Below, piece by piece: positions 7,101 through 15,879 of a stretch of DNA of 34,582 nucleotides. The notes below the pieces were generated by a model. The model made no database searches. It was not told the origin of the DNA and worked only from the letters and a program-made list of their open reading frames with translations. The translations under genes were made by a program, and so were the position numbers. Each line of letters opens with the position of its first letter. The first letter of the stretch is position 1. This DNA comes from an uncultured Bacilli bacterium (GTDB lineage: Bacteria > Bacillota_I > Bacilli_A > RF39 > UBA660), in the NCBI GenBank assembly GCA_947601485.1, contig CANQGF010000007.1, positions 1-34,582 on the forward strand, written 5' to 3'.

Positions 7101-10100
7101 ATGAAATATGGTAAAATACTTGTTTTAACACTAGTTGCATTTCTTATTTCTATTATGCCTGTTAATGCTAAACGCATGGACTATAAAGAATTAGGAGAGG
7201 AAGCTCTTACTATTGATTCTGGTGCCGGTTATATTTATGTAATTGGTAATTATGCATATACATCAACTTACGAATTAAGTACATCTGATATTATGCTTGC
7301 CGCAGGCGATAGTTTTGATTTCAATTTTGATGCTACTGTTGATGTTAAAACAAAATTAGGCGATATGACTGTTTATTTAATCAGTAGAGCCTATAATGGC
7401 GTCGGTGATCCAACTGGTTGGACACTTGACGATAATGTACTAGGAAATGGTACAGAATTCGATGATAATAAACTAGTTGATATTAAATATATCAATTACA
7501 ATTTTTTATCTTTAGATACTAAATATTCAGTTAAACTAGATAGCAATTATAAAGCTTATGGTTATGTTGGAAATTCAAGTGATCTAGCTTTAGATGATGA
7601 AACTCATAAATTAACTGGTTTAGTAAATTTTGATAAAGATGGTAAAGTAACAGCATTTGATGGAAGTTCTACAAGATATTATTTTGCTTATGATTTAGTA
7701 ATTACAGGTTATAATGAAAATACTACTGTTAAAATTACTGGTGAAAAAGCAAATAATTATACAGATGCTAGTTTCGATGCAACTGATAAAGTTGTAAATC
7801 CTGATGGAACTACAACATTAAAATTCTTATGGGAATTAAATCCTGAAAGTGAAACTAAAACTATTATTGTTGAAGTTGACTTAGATGGTGAAGCAAAAGC
7901 TTATGGAACTACTAAATATGTTATTGATTACAGTGATGTAGATTTCCAAAAAAATACAAAAGCTGTAATTAGCGATGCAATCCCTGCTACTGATGAAGAA
8001 GATTTTGCTAAAGAACCTTATGGTTATGAAAAACATGAAAATTCAAGTTATACTATTACTGGATCAAATTACAATTATGTAATTGATGGTAAAGTATTTA
8101 AACAAAGAATAAGTGATGATGCCTTTGGTGCTTCAAAAGCTTATGGCTGGTTTGTTCCAGTTAACATTTCTGTTGAGGGAATGACTGAAGAAACTACAAT
8201 TATAGTTCCAAGACATACTGAAGCATTTACTGGACTAACTGAAAGTCTATCAGTATTATTTGAATTAAACAAAGGTGCAGAAGTTAAAACTTTTAAAATT
8301 GTTGTAGACCTTGATGGTGAAGGAGACGAATATCTTCCAACAACTTATACTATTGATTATTCTAAAGTAGTATTTGCTGTTGATAGTGAAGATGAAGTTA
8401 GCACTCTTGCTAATAAAGGTGAACATTATACAGCAACTTATGAAAGTGGTAATGTTAATGTTAATGTTAATATTACAGATGATGAAGCTGCAATAGCTGA
8501 AGTTAAAAAAGACTTAACTGCTAGAATTACTGCTGCTATGGCAACAGGAAACTATGCTAGTGTAGTTGCTACATATAATGGTAAAACTTATACAGTTGCT
8601 CAAATTTCTGATTTAGTTGATGCTGTAGTTAATGGTAATGCTATTAACTTAACTGGTAAATCATTTACAATTAAATTTACTCCAGTAGCAAATGTTACTG
8701 ATATAACTACTGTTGAAAATGGTACTTACACAGTTAAATTTACTGCTACAACTGATACTGCTGCTGCTGTAGATGCATTTGTTAAAGCATTAGATGTAAA
8801 TGAATGGTTTAAAGCTGCTTACAAAGATGGTGTAGTTACTATTTCAATGGATGGTACTGCTATTACTGATGCTAGTGAAGTAGCTGGTACTGGTATTATC
8901 CGTGAATTAGACAAACTTATGGCTACAGGAATTTATGGAAGTATTGCTCTAAAATATAAAGGTGAATCTTACATAATTACTTCTGATAGTACAAAAACTA
9001 CTGAAACATTTAACAATTTAATTAATGCTATGTTAAATGGTAAATATACTAATCTTGCTGGTAATAAATTTGAAGTTGAATTTACTTTAATTAGTAAAGA
9101 CTTAAAAGATACTTCAAAATATGATTCTAAATATGAAGTTGGATTTGAAATTGTTACAAATAGTAATAATGTAGTACCTAAACTTGATGACGTTAATAAT
9201 AATGTTAATGTTAAAGGCAAATTTACTGTTGATGTAGTAGTAGACAAAGATGATAAAGTTGCTATTAACGTAGTAATTGATCAAAATGTTGTTAAAACTT
9301 ATGATGATTTAAAAGCTATTAGTGGAACAGGATTAATGAGTGTTGTTGCAGATTTAATGGCTCCAGGATACTATGAAAGCATTGAAATTCTTGGCGTTAA
9401 ATATACTGCTGAAAATGTACTTACTGCTAAAGATGCAATTCTTGCTCAATTAGAAGAATGGATTGGCGAAGGTACAGTTAAAAATCTTCAAGGTCAAACT
9501 TTAACTGTTAAATTAAATCCAATTAATGGTGTTAAAAATGATGGACAAAACGAATATGTTGTTACTTTAGGTGTTGAACCAGAAGTATCATCGAATGTTC
9601 CTGAATCATTCAAAACTGGTGAAACTGTAGAATTTACTATTACTACTGAAGCTAATGGTAGAGAAGGTACTATGGTTCATGGTGTTGGTGGAATTTATAC
9701 TGATGCAGCTCATGAACATGAAGCTTCTGATTCAATTTTAAAAATTGAATATTATGAAGTTAAGGATGGTAAATGGTATGAATTACCTGGTACTGGATTT
9801 GGTCCTGTCGATGGATTTGCATTAAGTGATGCAACCTCAAGCTTTAGAGTTACATTCAAAGATCCAGGTACTTATTACATCGTATTTAACGTATCTACAA
9901 TCGATGGAGATGAAGTTATTACAAGTTATTCTAAAACTATAACAGTTATTCAATCTGAATTTGAACAAACTAAAGATAATAGTTTAGAAGCTGCTGCTAA
10001 AGAATTAACTGGTAAATTAGAAGCTCCTGAAGCTGAAGATTATGGATTTAGTGATGTTGAATACAACAAAGAAGACAATACTTTAACTTTCACAGTTGAA

Positions 10101-10433
10101 GATGGCACAAAAGATATTGCTGACTTTGCTGACAGTGGTATTGTTGATATTTTCAAAGAATATGTTGGAAATGCTACAGAAGTTACTTATACTGCTAATG
10201 GTAAAGAATATACTGTTGATTTAACTAAACTTGCTGAAATTGAAGATGAAACTGAATATGAAGATGCTGTAGTTAATATGGCTAAAGATTTAATTAAAGC
10301 AATGTTAAATGAAGGCGAAGATTATACTCTAGAATCATTAGTTGATAAAGTTGCTAATGCTGTATTTACTTATGAAAATAACGGTTCAACATATCAATTC
10401 GAATATGTATTAAACTTCGTTAGAGGAGAATAA
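7101..10433 (+). CDS. Large secreted repeat protein, 1110 aa, unknown function
   Basis: A secreted protein with a classical signal peptide (hydrophobic core KILVLTLVAFLISIM, likely cleavage after PVNA near residue 23). I recognise no named domain, but the architecture is clear. Two related modules (about 110-285 and 310-425) end in parallel blocks, EVDLDGEAKAYGTTKYVIDY and VVDLDGEGDEYLPTTYTIDY. Three repeats of roughly 130-140 residues follow (about 463-552, 590-690, 737-830), each with a GTG- or ATG-containing helix, a Y-x-S-(I/V) strand, a Y-x-(G/V)-(K/E)-x-Y turn and an L-x-G-x-x-(F/L)-x-(V/I) strand. Then come an Ig-like module (about 835-950) and a diverged fourth repeat at the C-terminus. 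There is no cysteine-rich region, LPxTG motif or C-terminal membrane segment, so attachment must be non-covalent or absent. The composition (Val, Thr, Ala, Asp, Gly) is unlike the neighbouring housekeeping genes. Shine-Dalgarno AAAGGA is eight bases before ATG. It is probably an operon partner of the preceding anchored protein. Confidence 0.8.
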   Translation: MKYGKILVLTLVAFLISIMPVNAKRMDYKELGEEALTIDSGAGYIYVIGNYAYTSTYELSTSDIMLAAGDSFDFNFDATVDVKTKLGDMTVYLISRAYNGVGDPTGWTLDDNVLGNGTEFDDNKLVDIKYINYNFLSLDTKYSVKLDSNYKAYGYVGNSSDLALDDETHKLTGLVNFDKDGKVTAFDGSSTRYYFAYDLVITGYNENTTVKITGEKANNYTDASFDATDKVVNPDGTTTLKFLWELNPESETKTIIVEVDLDGEAKAYGTTKYVIDYSDVDFQKNTKAVISDAIPATDEEDFAKEPYGYEKHENSSYTITGSNYNYVIDGKVFKQRISDDAFGASKAYGWFVPVNISVEGMTEETTIIVPRHTEAFTGLTESLSVLFELNKGAEVKTFKIVVDLDGEGDEYLPTTYTIDYSKVVFAVDSEDEVSTLANKGEHYTATYESGNVNVNVNITDDEAAIAEVKKDLTARITAAMATGNYASVVATYNGKTYTVAQISDLVDAVVNGNAINLTGKSFTIKFTPVANVTDITTVENGTYTVKFTATTDTAAAVDAFVKALDVNEWFKAAYKDGVVTISMDGTAITDASEVAGTGIIRELDKLMATGIYGSIALKYKGESYIITSDSTKTTETFNNLINAMLNGKYTNLAGNKFEVEFTLISKDLKDTSKYDSKYEVGFEIVTNSNNVVPKLDDVNNNVNVKGKFTVDVVVDKDDKVAINVVIDQNVVKTYDDLKAISGTGLMSVVADLMAPGYYESIEILGVKYTAENVLTAKDAILAQLEEWIGEGTVKNLQGQTLTVKLNPINGVKNDGQNEYVVTLGVEPEVSSNVPESFKTGETVEFTITTEANGREGTMVHGVGGIYTDAAHEHEASDSILKIEYYEVKDGKWYELPGTGFGPVDGFALSDATSSFRVTFKDPGTYYIVFNVSTIDGDEVITSYSKTITVIQSEFEQTKDNSLEAAAKELTGKLEAPEAEDYGFSDVEYNKEDNTLTFTVEDGTKDIADFADSGIVDIFKEYVGNATEVTYTANGKEYTVDLTKLAEIEDETEYEDAVVNMAKDLIKAMLNEGEDYTLESLVDKVANAVFTYENNGSTYQFEYVLNFVRGE
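8487..10430 (+). repeat. Diverged internal protein repeats within the 1110-aa gene
   Basis: Four diverged copies of one module begin near 8487, 8870, 9300 and 10110. They share helix cores such as TGIIRELDKLMATGIYGSI and TGLMSVVADLMAPGYYESI and the strands YNGKTYT, YKGESYI, GVKYTA and ANGKEYT. The copies are too diverged for DNA-level recombination to be obvious. Confidence 0.7.
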
Positions 10434-10443
10434 TTTATACATT

Positions 10444-10472
10444 AAAAACTCGCAAAATTTTGCGAGTTTTTT
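10444..10472. terminator. Bidirectional terminator between surface gene and sigK
   Basis: AAAACTCGCAAAA (10445-10457) and TTTTGCGAGTTTT (10458-10470) form a perfect palindrome with A and T flanks. It serves the plus-strand secreted protein gene and, read on the minus strand, sigK, whose stop lies just beyond it. Confidence 0.92.
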
Positions 10473-10477
10473 CATGG

Positions 10478-11173
10478 CTATAAATCATTTTTCTTTTTAA
10501 TAAATTCTCTTAATATTTTAGTTAAAGCCCTTTTTTCAATTCTTGATACATAACTTCTTGATATACCTAAAGCATCCGCTATTTCTTTTTGCGTTAAATC
10601 ATGAGTATTATAAAGTCCATATCTTTTAATAATGATTTCTTTTTCTCTTTTATTTAATTTTTCCATATATTTATTTAAAAGATCAATATTATCTTTAATT
10701 TCAATCGTATCTAAAATATCTTCTTTTTTATCTTCGAGCATATCTACTAAATTAATTTCATTACCTTCTTTATCATAACCAATAGAGTCATTTAAGGAAA
10801 CAGTCATTTGGGTCTTTTTATTAGAACGATAATACATTAATATTTCGTTTTGAATACATCTAGCAGCGTAAGTAGTAATTTTTACTTTAGGTGTTTTTTT
10901 ATAAGTATCAATTCCTTTAATAAGACCAATCGTACCGATACTTATTAAATCATCAGTATCAGTTTTTTTAGAATCAAATTTTTTGACAATGTGAGCAACT
11001 AAACGAAGATTGTGTTCAATTAATTTGTTACGTGCCTCTTTGTCGCCTTTTAGCATTAAATCAACATATTTTTCCTCTTCTTCATTTGAAAGGGGAGGAG
11101 GAAAGACATTATTGCCATAACTACCAGTAAAAAAAATCATGCTTTTAATTAAGCTAATTAAATTTAAAAACAT
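10478..11173 (-). CDS. sigK: Pro-sigma-K, late mother-cell sporulation sigma factor
   Basis: A sigma-70 family factor of 231 residues matching sigma-K, which drives late mother-cell genes for coat, cortex and spore maturation. The SigK-specific block NNVFPPPLSNEEEEKY mirrors B. subtilis NNAFPQPLSSSEEKKY. Region 2 has RNKLIEHNLRLVAHIVKKF, DDLISIGTIGLIKGID and TYAARCIQNEILMYYR; region 4 has the HTH ADALGISRSYVSRIEKRAL. The N-terminal 18 residues (MFLNLISLIKSMIFFTGS) are hydrophobic and end in Ser just before Tyr19, matching the B. subtilis pro-sequence cleavage site between Ser20 and Tyr21. Activation by a SpoIVFB-type intramembrane protease is therefore expected. The ATG at 11173 is chosen over 11245 because AGGTGG lies nine bases upstream and because it gives the expected pro-sequence. 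The gene is continuous, with no skin-type insertion. Sigma-E was considered but its N-terminal block differs. Confidence 0.93.
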   Translation of the reverse strand: MFLNLISLIKSMIFFTGSYGNNVFPPPLSNEEEEKYVDLMLKGDKEARNKLIEHNLRLVAHIVKKFDSKKTDTDDLISIGTIGLIKGIDTYKKTPKVKITTYAARCIQNEILMYYRSNKKTQMTVSLNDSIGYDKEGNEINLVDMLEDKKEDILDTIEIKDNIDLLNKYMEKLNKREKEIIIKRYGLYNTHDLTQKEIADALGISRSYVSRIEKRALTKILREFIKKKNDL

Positions 11174-11266
11174 ATAATACAACCACCTAGTAAAATATAT
11201 GTCAATTTTACAAATTTTAACCTTTATTAAATTAGAAATAATCATCTTAAAAAGAACACATTTACT

Positions 11267-11294
11267 TTAAATTCTAAATAATTTTCGATATAAT
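11267..11294 (+). promoter_or_regulatory. polA promoter
   Basis: TATAAT (11289-11294) is a perfect -10 box. The -35 box TTAAAT (11267-11272) is weak, with a 16-base spacer. The start codon is 18 bases downstream of the -10 box. Confidence 0.55.
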
Positions 11295-11311
11295 AATAAT
11301 TAAGGTGAATT

Positions 11312-13864
11312 ATGAAAAAAGTAGTTTTAGTTGATGGTAATAATTTAATATTTCGTTCTTATTATGCTACCGCTTATAGTGGCTCCATAATGCGTAACAG
11401 TAAAGGCTTTCCAACCAATGCTTTGTATGGCTTTGTAGGTATGATTAATAAAATTATTGCAGAAGAAGAACCAGTTTATATGATGGTGGCATTTGATATT
11501 GGAAAAAATTTTAGAAAAAATAAATATGATTTTTATAAAGAAGGTAGAAATGAAACACCAGATGATTTAAAGATGCAAATGCCTTATGCAAGAAAAATCC
11601 TTGATGCCATGGGAATTAAATATTTAGAAATGGAACCTTATGAAGCTGATGATATCATTGGAACCGTATCTAAAATTGCTGAAAGTGATCCCGAATATTA
11701 TTCTTTAATTGTGTCATCAGATAAAGATTTACTCCAATTAATTAGTTTTGAAACAGAAATTAAGTTATTAAAACAAACTGGTTTTATTAGATATAATGAA
11801 GATTCTTTTAAACAAGATTATGGTATTAATCCCATTAATATAATTGATTTAAAAGCTTTAATGGGTGATGCTTCAGATAATATTCCAGGTGTAAAAGGTA
11901 TTGGAGAAAAGACTGCTTTAAAATTATTGCAAGAATATAAAACTTTAGATAATATTTATGCCAATATTGATAAAATAACTGGTAAAGTAAAAGAAAAATT
12001 ATTACTTGATAAAGAAAATGCTTATATGAGCTATGAAATAGCTACTATCTATCGTGATGTTCCAATTAATGTTAATTTTGAAGAATTTTTATATAAAGGA
12101 GCAGATGTTTTAAAACTAAAAGAATTATATGAAGAATTAGAATTTTATTCTCAACTTAAAAATATGGTTATAAAAAAAGAAAAAAGCGAAAATAACTATT
12201 TAAAAGTAAATACGTTAGATGAAATTAATTTAAGTGATGAAGTAGCATTTTATCTAGAATTAGATAATTTAAATTATCATCATGGTAAAATACTTGGGAT
12301 GAGTATAACTGATAAAGATAATACTTATTATATTAAAGAAGATTTAGTAAAAGATGCTTTTAAATTATTAAAAAATAAAAAGGTTATAACTTATGATTTA
12401 AAGAAAAGTTTAGTTGTTTTAAAAGAAGATATACCATGTATACTTGATTTAATGATATCTTCTTACCTAGAAGATTTTGAATCATCATTAGATATTACTA
12501 AATTAATGAATCATTTTAATGAAGACATTATATCTTATGAAGATTTCAAAAAGAAAGGTTTTGCTGATTTAGAAAATGTTATTACTTTAAAAAGTAAATT
12601 TATTTTTAATCATTTCAAAGAGTTTAGAGATAATATTGATAAAGATGGCCAAAATAATATTTTAGAAAAAATAGAAATGCCTCTTATCTATGTTTTAGCG
12701 GACATGGAAATAAATGGTTTTGCTTTTAATAATGAGCCACTTAAAGAAATGAAAGAAGAAATTACTAAAAAAATAGATGAGATAAGTAATGAAATTTATG
12801 AAATGAGTGGGGAAGTATTTAATATTTCTAGTCCGATGCAACTTGGTAATATTTTATTTGAAAAATTAGCTTTAGGTAAAGTCAAAAAAACGCAAAGGGG
12901 ATATAAAACAGATGTCAAGACTTTACAAAAATATCAAGATAAACATCCAATTATTAATAAGGTTTTGGAATATCGTAATTTAACTAAATTACTTAGTACT
13001 TATATTGATGGTTTACAAGAATTTGTAACACCAGATGGTAAAATTCATACAATTTTTAATCAAACTTTAACTAGAACGGGAAGACTTTCATCAATGGAAC
13101 CTAATTTACAAAATATTCCCGCAAGAGAAGAATACGGTAAACAAATTAGAAAAGCTTTTGTACCTACTAATGATGTGATTATGAGTGCTGATTATTCCCA
13201 AATTGAGTTACGAATTTTAGCCCATATTTCTGATTCTAAAGAATTAATCGAAGCTTTCGTTAATGATGAAGATATCCATACTAAAGTAGCGGCTGATATT
13301 CATGGAATAGATGTAAGTGAAGTTACTAAACAAATGAGAAGTATGGCAAAAGCTGTTATCTTTGGTATTGTTTATGGAATAAGTGGTTTTGGTCTAGGGG
13401 AGAATTTAAATATTTCTAGAAAAGAAGCTAGTGCTTTTATTGAAAAATATTATGAACTTTATCCAGGTGTTAAAAATTATATGACTAATATAGTTAAAGA
13501 AGCTTATCAAACTGGTGAAGTTAAGACTTTATTTGGGCGTATTAGAAAGATAAATGAACTTAAAGATAGTAATTATAACGTTAGAACAATGGGTGAAAGA
13601 ATGGCTTTAAATACACCAATTCAAGGAACTAGTGCTGATATAATGAAACTTGCTATGATTGAGGTTTATCGTAAAATAAAAGAAAATAATTTAAAGAGTA
13701 AAATGATCTTACAAATTCATGATGAAATTATCATCGATGCTAAATTAGAAGAAGTAGATAAATTAAAAGAAATACTCCATAATGCTATGGAAAATGTTGT
13801 AACATTAAAAGTACCATTAAAGATAGATATTAATACGGGTATTAATTGGTATGATGCTAAATAA
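11312..13864 (+). CDS. polA: DNA polymerase I, proofreading domain inactive
   Basis: An 850-residue family A polymerase for Okazaki fragment maturation and repair synthesis. Residues 1 to about 270 are the 5'-nuclease domain (VDGNNLIFRSYYA, YEADDIIGT, SSDKDLLQL, MGDASDNIPGVKGIGEKTA). Residues of about 290-450 are a 3'-5' exonuclease fold that has lost its catalytic set: E. coli Asp355 becomes Tyr in FYLELDNL, and the positions of Asp424 and Asp501 no longer hold Asp in a recognisable motif. This is also the state in B. subtilis PolA. The polymerase domain has motif A D627-YSQIELR, motif B R676...K680...F684...Y688 (SMAKAVIFGIVYG) and motif C QIHDEI (801-806). F684 occupies the position of E. 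coli Phe762, which favours discrimination against dideoxynucleotides. Shine-Dalgarno AAGGTGA is near the ATG. A terminator follows, so it is probably transcribed alone. Confidence 0.97.
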   Translation: MKKVVLVDGNNLIFRSYYATAYSGSIMRNSKGFPTNALYGFVGMINKIIAEEEPVYMMVAFDIGKNFRKNKYDFYKEGRNETPDDLKMQMPYARKILDAMGIKYLEMEPYEADDIIGTVSKIAESDPEYYSLIVSSDKDLLQLISFETEIKLLKQTGFIRYNEDSFKQDYGINPINIIDLKALMGDASDNIPGVKGIGEKTALKLLQEYKTLDNIYANIDKITGKVKEKLLLDKENAYMSYEIATIYRDVPINVNFEEFLYKGADVLKLKELYEELEFYSQLKNMVIKKEKSENNYLKVNTLDEINLSDEVAFYLELDNLNYHHGKILGMSITDKDNTYYIKEDLVKDAFKLLKNKKVITYDLKKSLVVLKEDIPCILDLMISSYLEDFESSLDITKLMNHFNEDIISYEDFKKKGFADLENVITLKSKFIFNHFKEFRDNIDKDGQNNILEKIEMPLIYVLADMEINGFAFNNEPLKEMKEEITKKIDEISNEIYEMSGEVFNISSPMQLGNILFEKLALGKVKKTQRGYKTDVKTLQKYQDKHPIINKVLEYRNLTKLLSTYIDGLQEFVTPDGKIHTIFNQTLTRTGRLSSMEPNLQNIPAREEYGKQIRKAFVPTNDVIMSADYSQIELRILAHISDSKELIEAFVNDEDIHTKVAADIHGIDVSEVTKQMRSMAKAVIFGIVYGISGFGLGENLNISRKEASAFIEKYYELYPGVKNYMTNIVKEAYQTGEVKTLFGRIRKINELKDSNYNVRTMGERMALNTPIQGTSADIMKLAMIEVYRKIKENNLKSKMILQIHDEIIIDAKLEEVDKLKEILHNAMENVVTLKVPLKIDINTGINWYDAK

Positions 13865-13869
13865 AAATG

Positions 13870-13902
13870 AAGGACAATTTAAAAAGATTGTCTTTTATTT
13901 TT
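13870..13902 (+). terminator. polA terminator
   Basis: AAGGACAAT (13870-13878) pairs with ATTGTCTTT (13887-13895), including one G-T pair, over an 8-base loop and with a T-rich tail. Confidence 0.7.
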
Positions 13903-13913
13903 ATATAAATTTT

Positions 13914-13942
13914 TTGCAATAACCTAAAGCTTGTGTTAATAT
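13914..13942 (+). promoter_or_regulatory. Promoter of the mutM-cca-dnaD-nth operon
   Basis: TTGCAA (13914-13919), 17-base spacer, TAATAT (13937-13942). The predicted transcript start is only about ten bases before the mutM ATG, giving a very short leader that just contains AGGTGAT. Confidence 0.65.
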
Positions 13943-13959
13943 TGTTATAGGTGATGATG

Positions 13960-14778
13960 ATGCCAGAGCTTGCAGAAGTTGAAACAGTTAGAAATACTTT
14001 AAAAAAAAGAATTTTAAATAAAGAAATTAAAGATGTTAAAATTATTTATGCTAAAATAATTGAAAGTGATTTAGAAGAATTTAAAAAGGTTTTAATTGGT
14101 AATGAATTTAAAGATATTAAAAGAGTAGGTAAATGGTTAATATTCGTTCTTAAAGATCATTATTTATTAAGTCATTTAAGAATGGAAGGAAAATACTTTA
14201 TTAAGCCATCTGATGAAGAAATTGCCAAACATGAACATATCATTATTAGCTTTAATGATGGCACTGATTTAAGATATCATGATACAAGAAAATTTGGGCG
14301 CATGAAGTTAATTAAAAAAGAAGATTTAGATACGACTGAAGAAATTCAAAAACAGGGTAAAGAACCAATGGATGAAGAATTAACACCATCTTATTTACTG
14401 GAAAAATTTAAAAACAAAAGATTACCTATTAAAAGTGTTTTATTAGATCAAGAAATAATTAGTGGTTTAGGTAATATTTATGCTGATGAAGTTTTATATG
14501 CATCTAGGATTAATCCTTTAAAAGAGGCAAGAATTTTAACCAAAGATGAATGTGAAAGAATTATTAAAAGTGCTAAAGAAATAATTTTAAAAGCTATTGA
14601 AATGGGTGGAACAACAATTAGAAGTTATACTTCTAGTTTAGGAGTAACTGGTCATTATCAAGATTATTTAAAAGTTCATAAAAAAGAAGGAAAGCCATGT
14701 CCTATATGTACAACACCAATAAAAAGAGTTAAAGTAGGTGGTCGAAGCACTTATTTTTGTGATGTGTGTCAAAAATAA
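13960..14778 (+). CDS. mutM: Formamidopyrimidine-DNA glycosylase (Fpg)
   Basis: A bifunctional glycosylase/AP lyase that removes 8-oxoguanine and formamidopyrimidines, 272 residues as usual. The catalytic Pro2 and Glu3 are present in MPELAEVET. K58 (VGKW) matches the conserved active-site lysine. The helix-two-turn-helix region has ISGLGNIYADEVLY (168-180). The zinc finger is C247-x2-C250 and C267-x2-C270, with R262 in GGRST contacting DNA. Start: four in-frame start codons (GTG ATG ATG ATG) lie in a row. Only the last, at 13960, exposes Pro as residue 2 after Met removal, which the chemistry requires, and it sits five bases after AGGTGA. The gene heads a close-packed operon with cca, dnaD and nth. 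Confidence 0.97.
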   Translation: MPELAEVETVRNTLKKRILNKEIKDVKIIYAKIIESDLEEFKKVLIGNEFKDIKRVGKWLIFVLKDHYLLSHLRMEGKYFIKPSDEEIAKHEHIIISFNDGTDLRYHDTRKFGRMKLIKKEDLDTTEEIQKQGKEPMDEELTPSYLLEKFKNKRLPIKSVLLDQEIISGLGNIYADEVLYASRINPLKEARILTKDECERIIKSAKEIILKAIEMGGTTIRSYTSSLGVTGHYQDYLKVHKKEGKPCPICTTPIKRVKVGGRSTYFCDVCQK

Positions 14779-14790
14779 GGGAGCCTAAAT

Positions 14791-15864
14791 ATGGATGCAA
14801 TAATAAAAAAAGTTTTAACAAAAATCGAAGATGCTGGTTTTGAAGCTTATCTAGTTGGGGGTTTTGTAAGAGATTACTTACTCGGAATTAAATCTTATGA
14901 TATTGATATTTGCACTAATGCTTTACCTAAAGACTTACACCAAATATTTCCTGTTAATAATAATTCTAATAATTATGGTGGCTTTAATTTAAAGATTAAA
15001 AAGTATAATATAGATATTACAACTTATCGCAAAGAATTAAGATATGAAAAAAGAAAACCAGTAGAAATAACTTATATAAATGATTTAAAAGAAGATATTA
15101 AAAGAAGAGATTTTACTATTAATTCTATTTGTATTGATAAGAATGATAAAGTTATAGATTTAGTAGATGGTGTTACTGACTTAAATAATCATTTAATTAA
15201 AATGACTGGGGATATTCATGAAAAATTAGTTGATGATCCATTAAGAATTTTAAGAGCCATAAGATTTGCGAGTATCCTAAATTTTCAAATTGATAAAGAT
15301 TTATATCAAGAAATAAAAAATAATTATAAATTAGTTGAAACTTTATCTTTAATAAGAATTAAAAGTGAACTTACTAAAATTCTTTTAAATAAAAATTATT
15401 TAAGAGGTCTTGAGTTATTAAAAGAATTTAAAATTTTAGATCTTTTAGATATTTCTTATGATGATGATATTACTTATGTAAGTGATATTTCAGGTATGTG
15501 GGCTCAACTTAATATTGGCAAAAATTATGGATTTACAAAGCAAGAAATAAGAAATATAATAAATATTAAAGGGTTAGTAAGTAAAAGAGAAATAAACTTT
15601 AAAACCCTATATGAATATGGTTTATATATTAATTTAATTGCTGGTGAAATTTTACATATTGATAAAAAAACTATTAATAAATTATATAAAAAATTACCTA
15701 TTGATAGTGTCAAAAATCTCCAAATATCAAATGAGGAAATTTTAAATATTACTCATTGTCAAAAAGAAGATTTAAGTAAAATAAAAAATAATTTAGTAAC
15801 TTTAATTTTAGAAGAAAAATTAAATAACAATAATAAAAAAATTAAAAGTTATTTAAAAAAATAA
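14791..15864 (+). CDS. cca: CCA-adding tRNA nucleotidyltransferase
   Basis: A class II nucleotidyltransferase that adds or repairs the 3' CCA of tRNAs. The palm motif is visible as LVGGFVRDYLLG (21-32) followed by the metal-binding D37-I-D39. RRDFTINSI (105-113) and DDPLRILRAIRFA (148-160) are the head and neck motifs that select ATP and CTP. Length is 357 residues against about 397 in B. subtilis; the shortfall is in the poorly conserved C-terminal body and tail. It lies 12 bases after mutM with Shine-Dalgarno GGGAG, and 15 bases before dnaD. A poly(A) polymerase is the close relative, but the motif spacing and genome context favour CCA addition. Confidence 0.93.
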   Translation: MDAIIKKVLTKIEDAGFEAYLVGGFVRDYLLGIKSYDIDICTNALPKDLHQIFPVNNNSNNYGGFNLKIKKYNIDITTYRKELRYEKRKPVEITYINDLKEDIKRRDFTINSICIDKNDKVIDLVDGVTDLNNHLIKMTGDIHEKLVDDPLRILRAIRFASILNFQIDKDLYQEIKNNYKLVETLSLIRIKSELTKILLNKNYLRGLELLKEFKILDLLDISYDDDITYVSDISGMWAQLNIGKNYGFTKQEIRNIINIKGLVSKREINFKTLYEYGLYINLIAGEILHIDKKTINKLYKKLPIDSVKNLQISNEEILNITHCQKEDLSKIKNNLVTLILEEKLNNNNKKIKSYLKK

Positions 15865-15879
15865 TTTAGGGAGGAAAAT

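Noticed and set aside
8969..9247. 92-residue minus-strand frame inside the large secreted protein gene
   Set aside because: Low-complexity Leu/Ser/Thr shadow of repeat-rich coding sequence.
11194..11201. CATATATT on the minus strand as a sigma-E -10 box for sigK
   Set aside because: No matching -35 element was found, and the predicted transcript would start inside the sigK Shine-Dalgarno.
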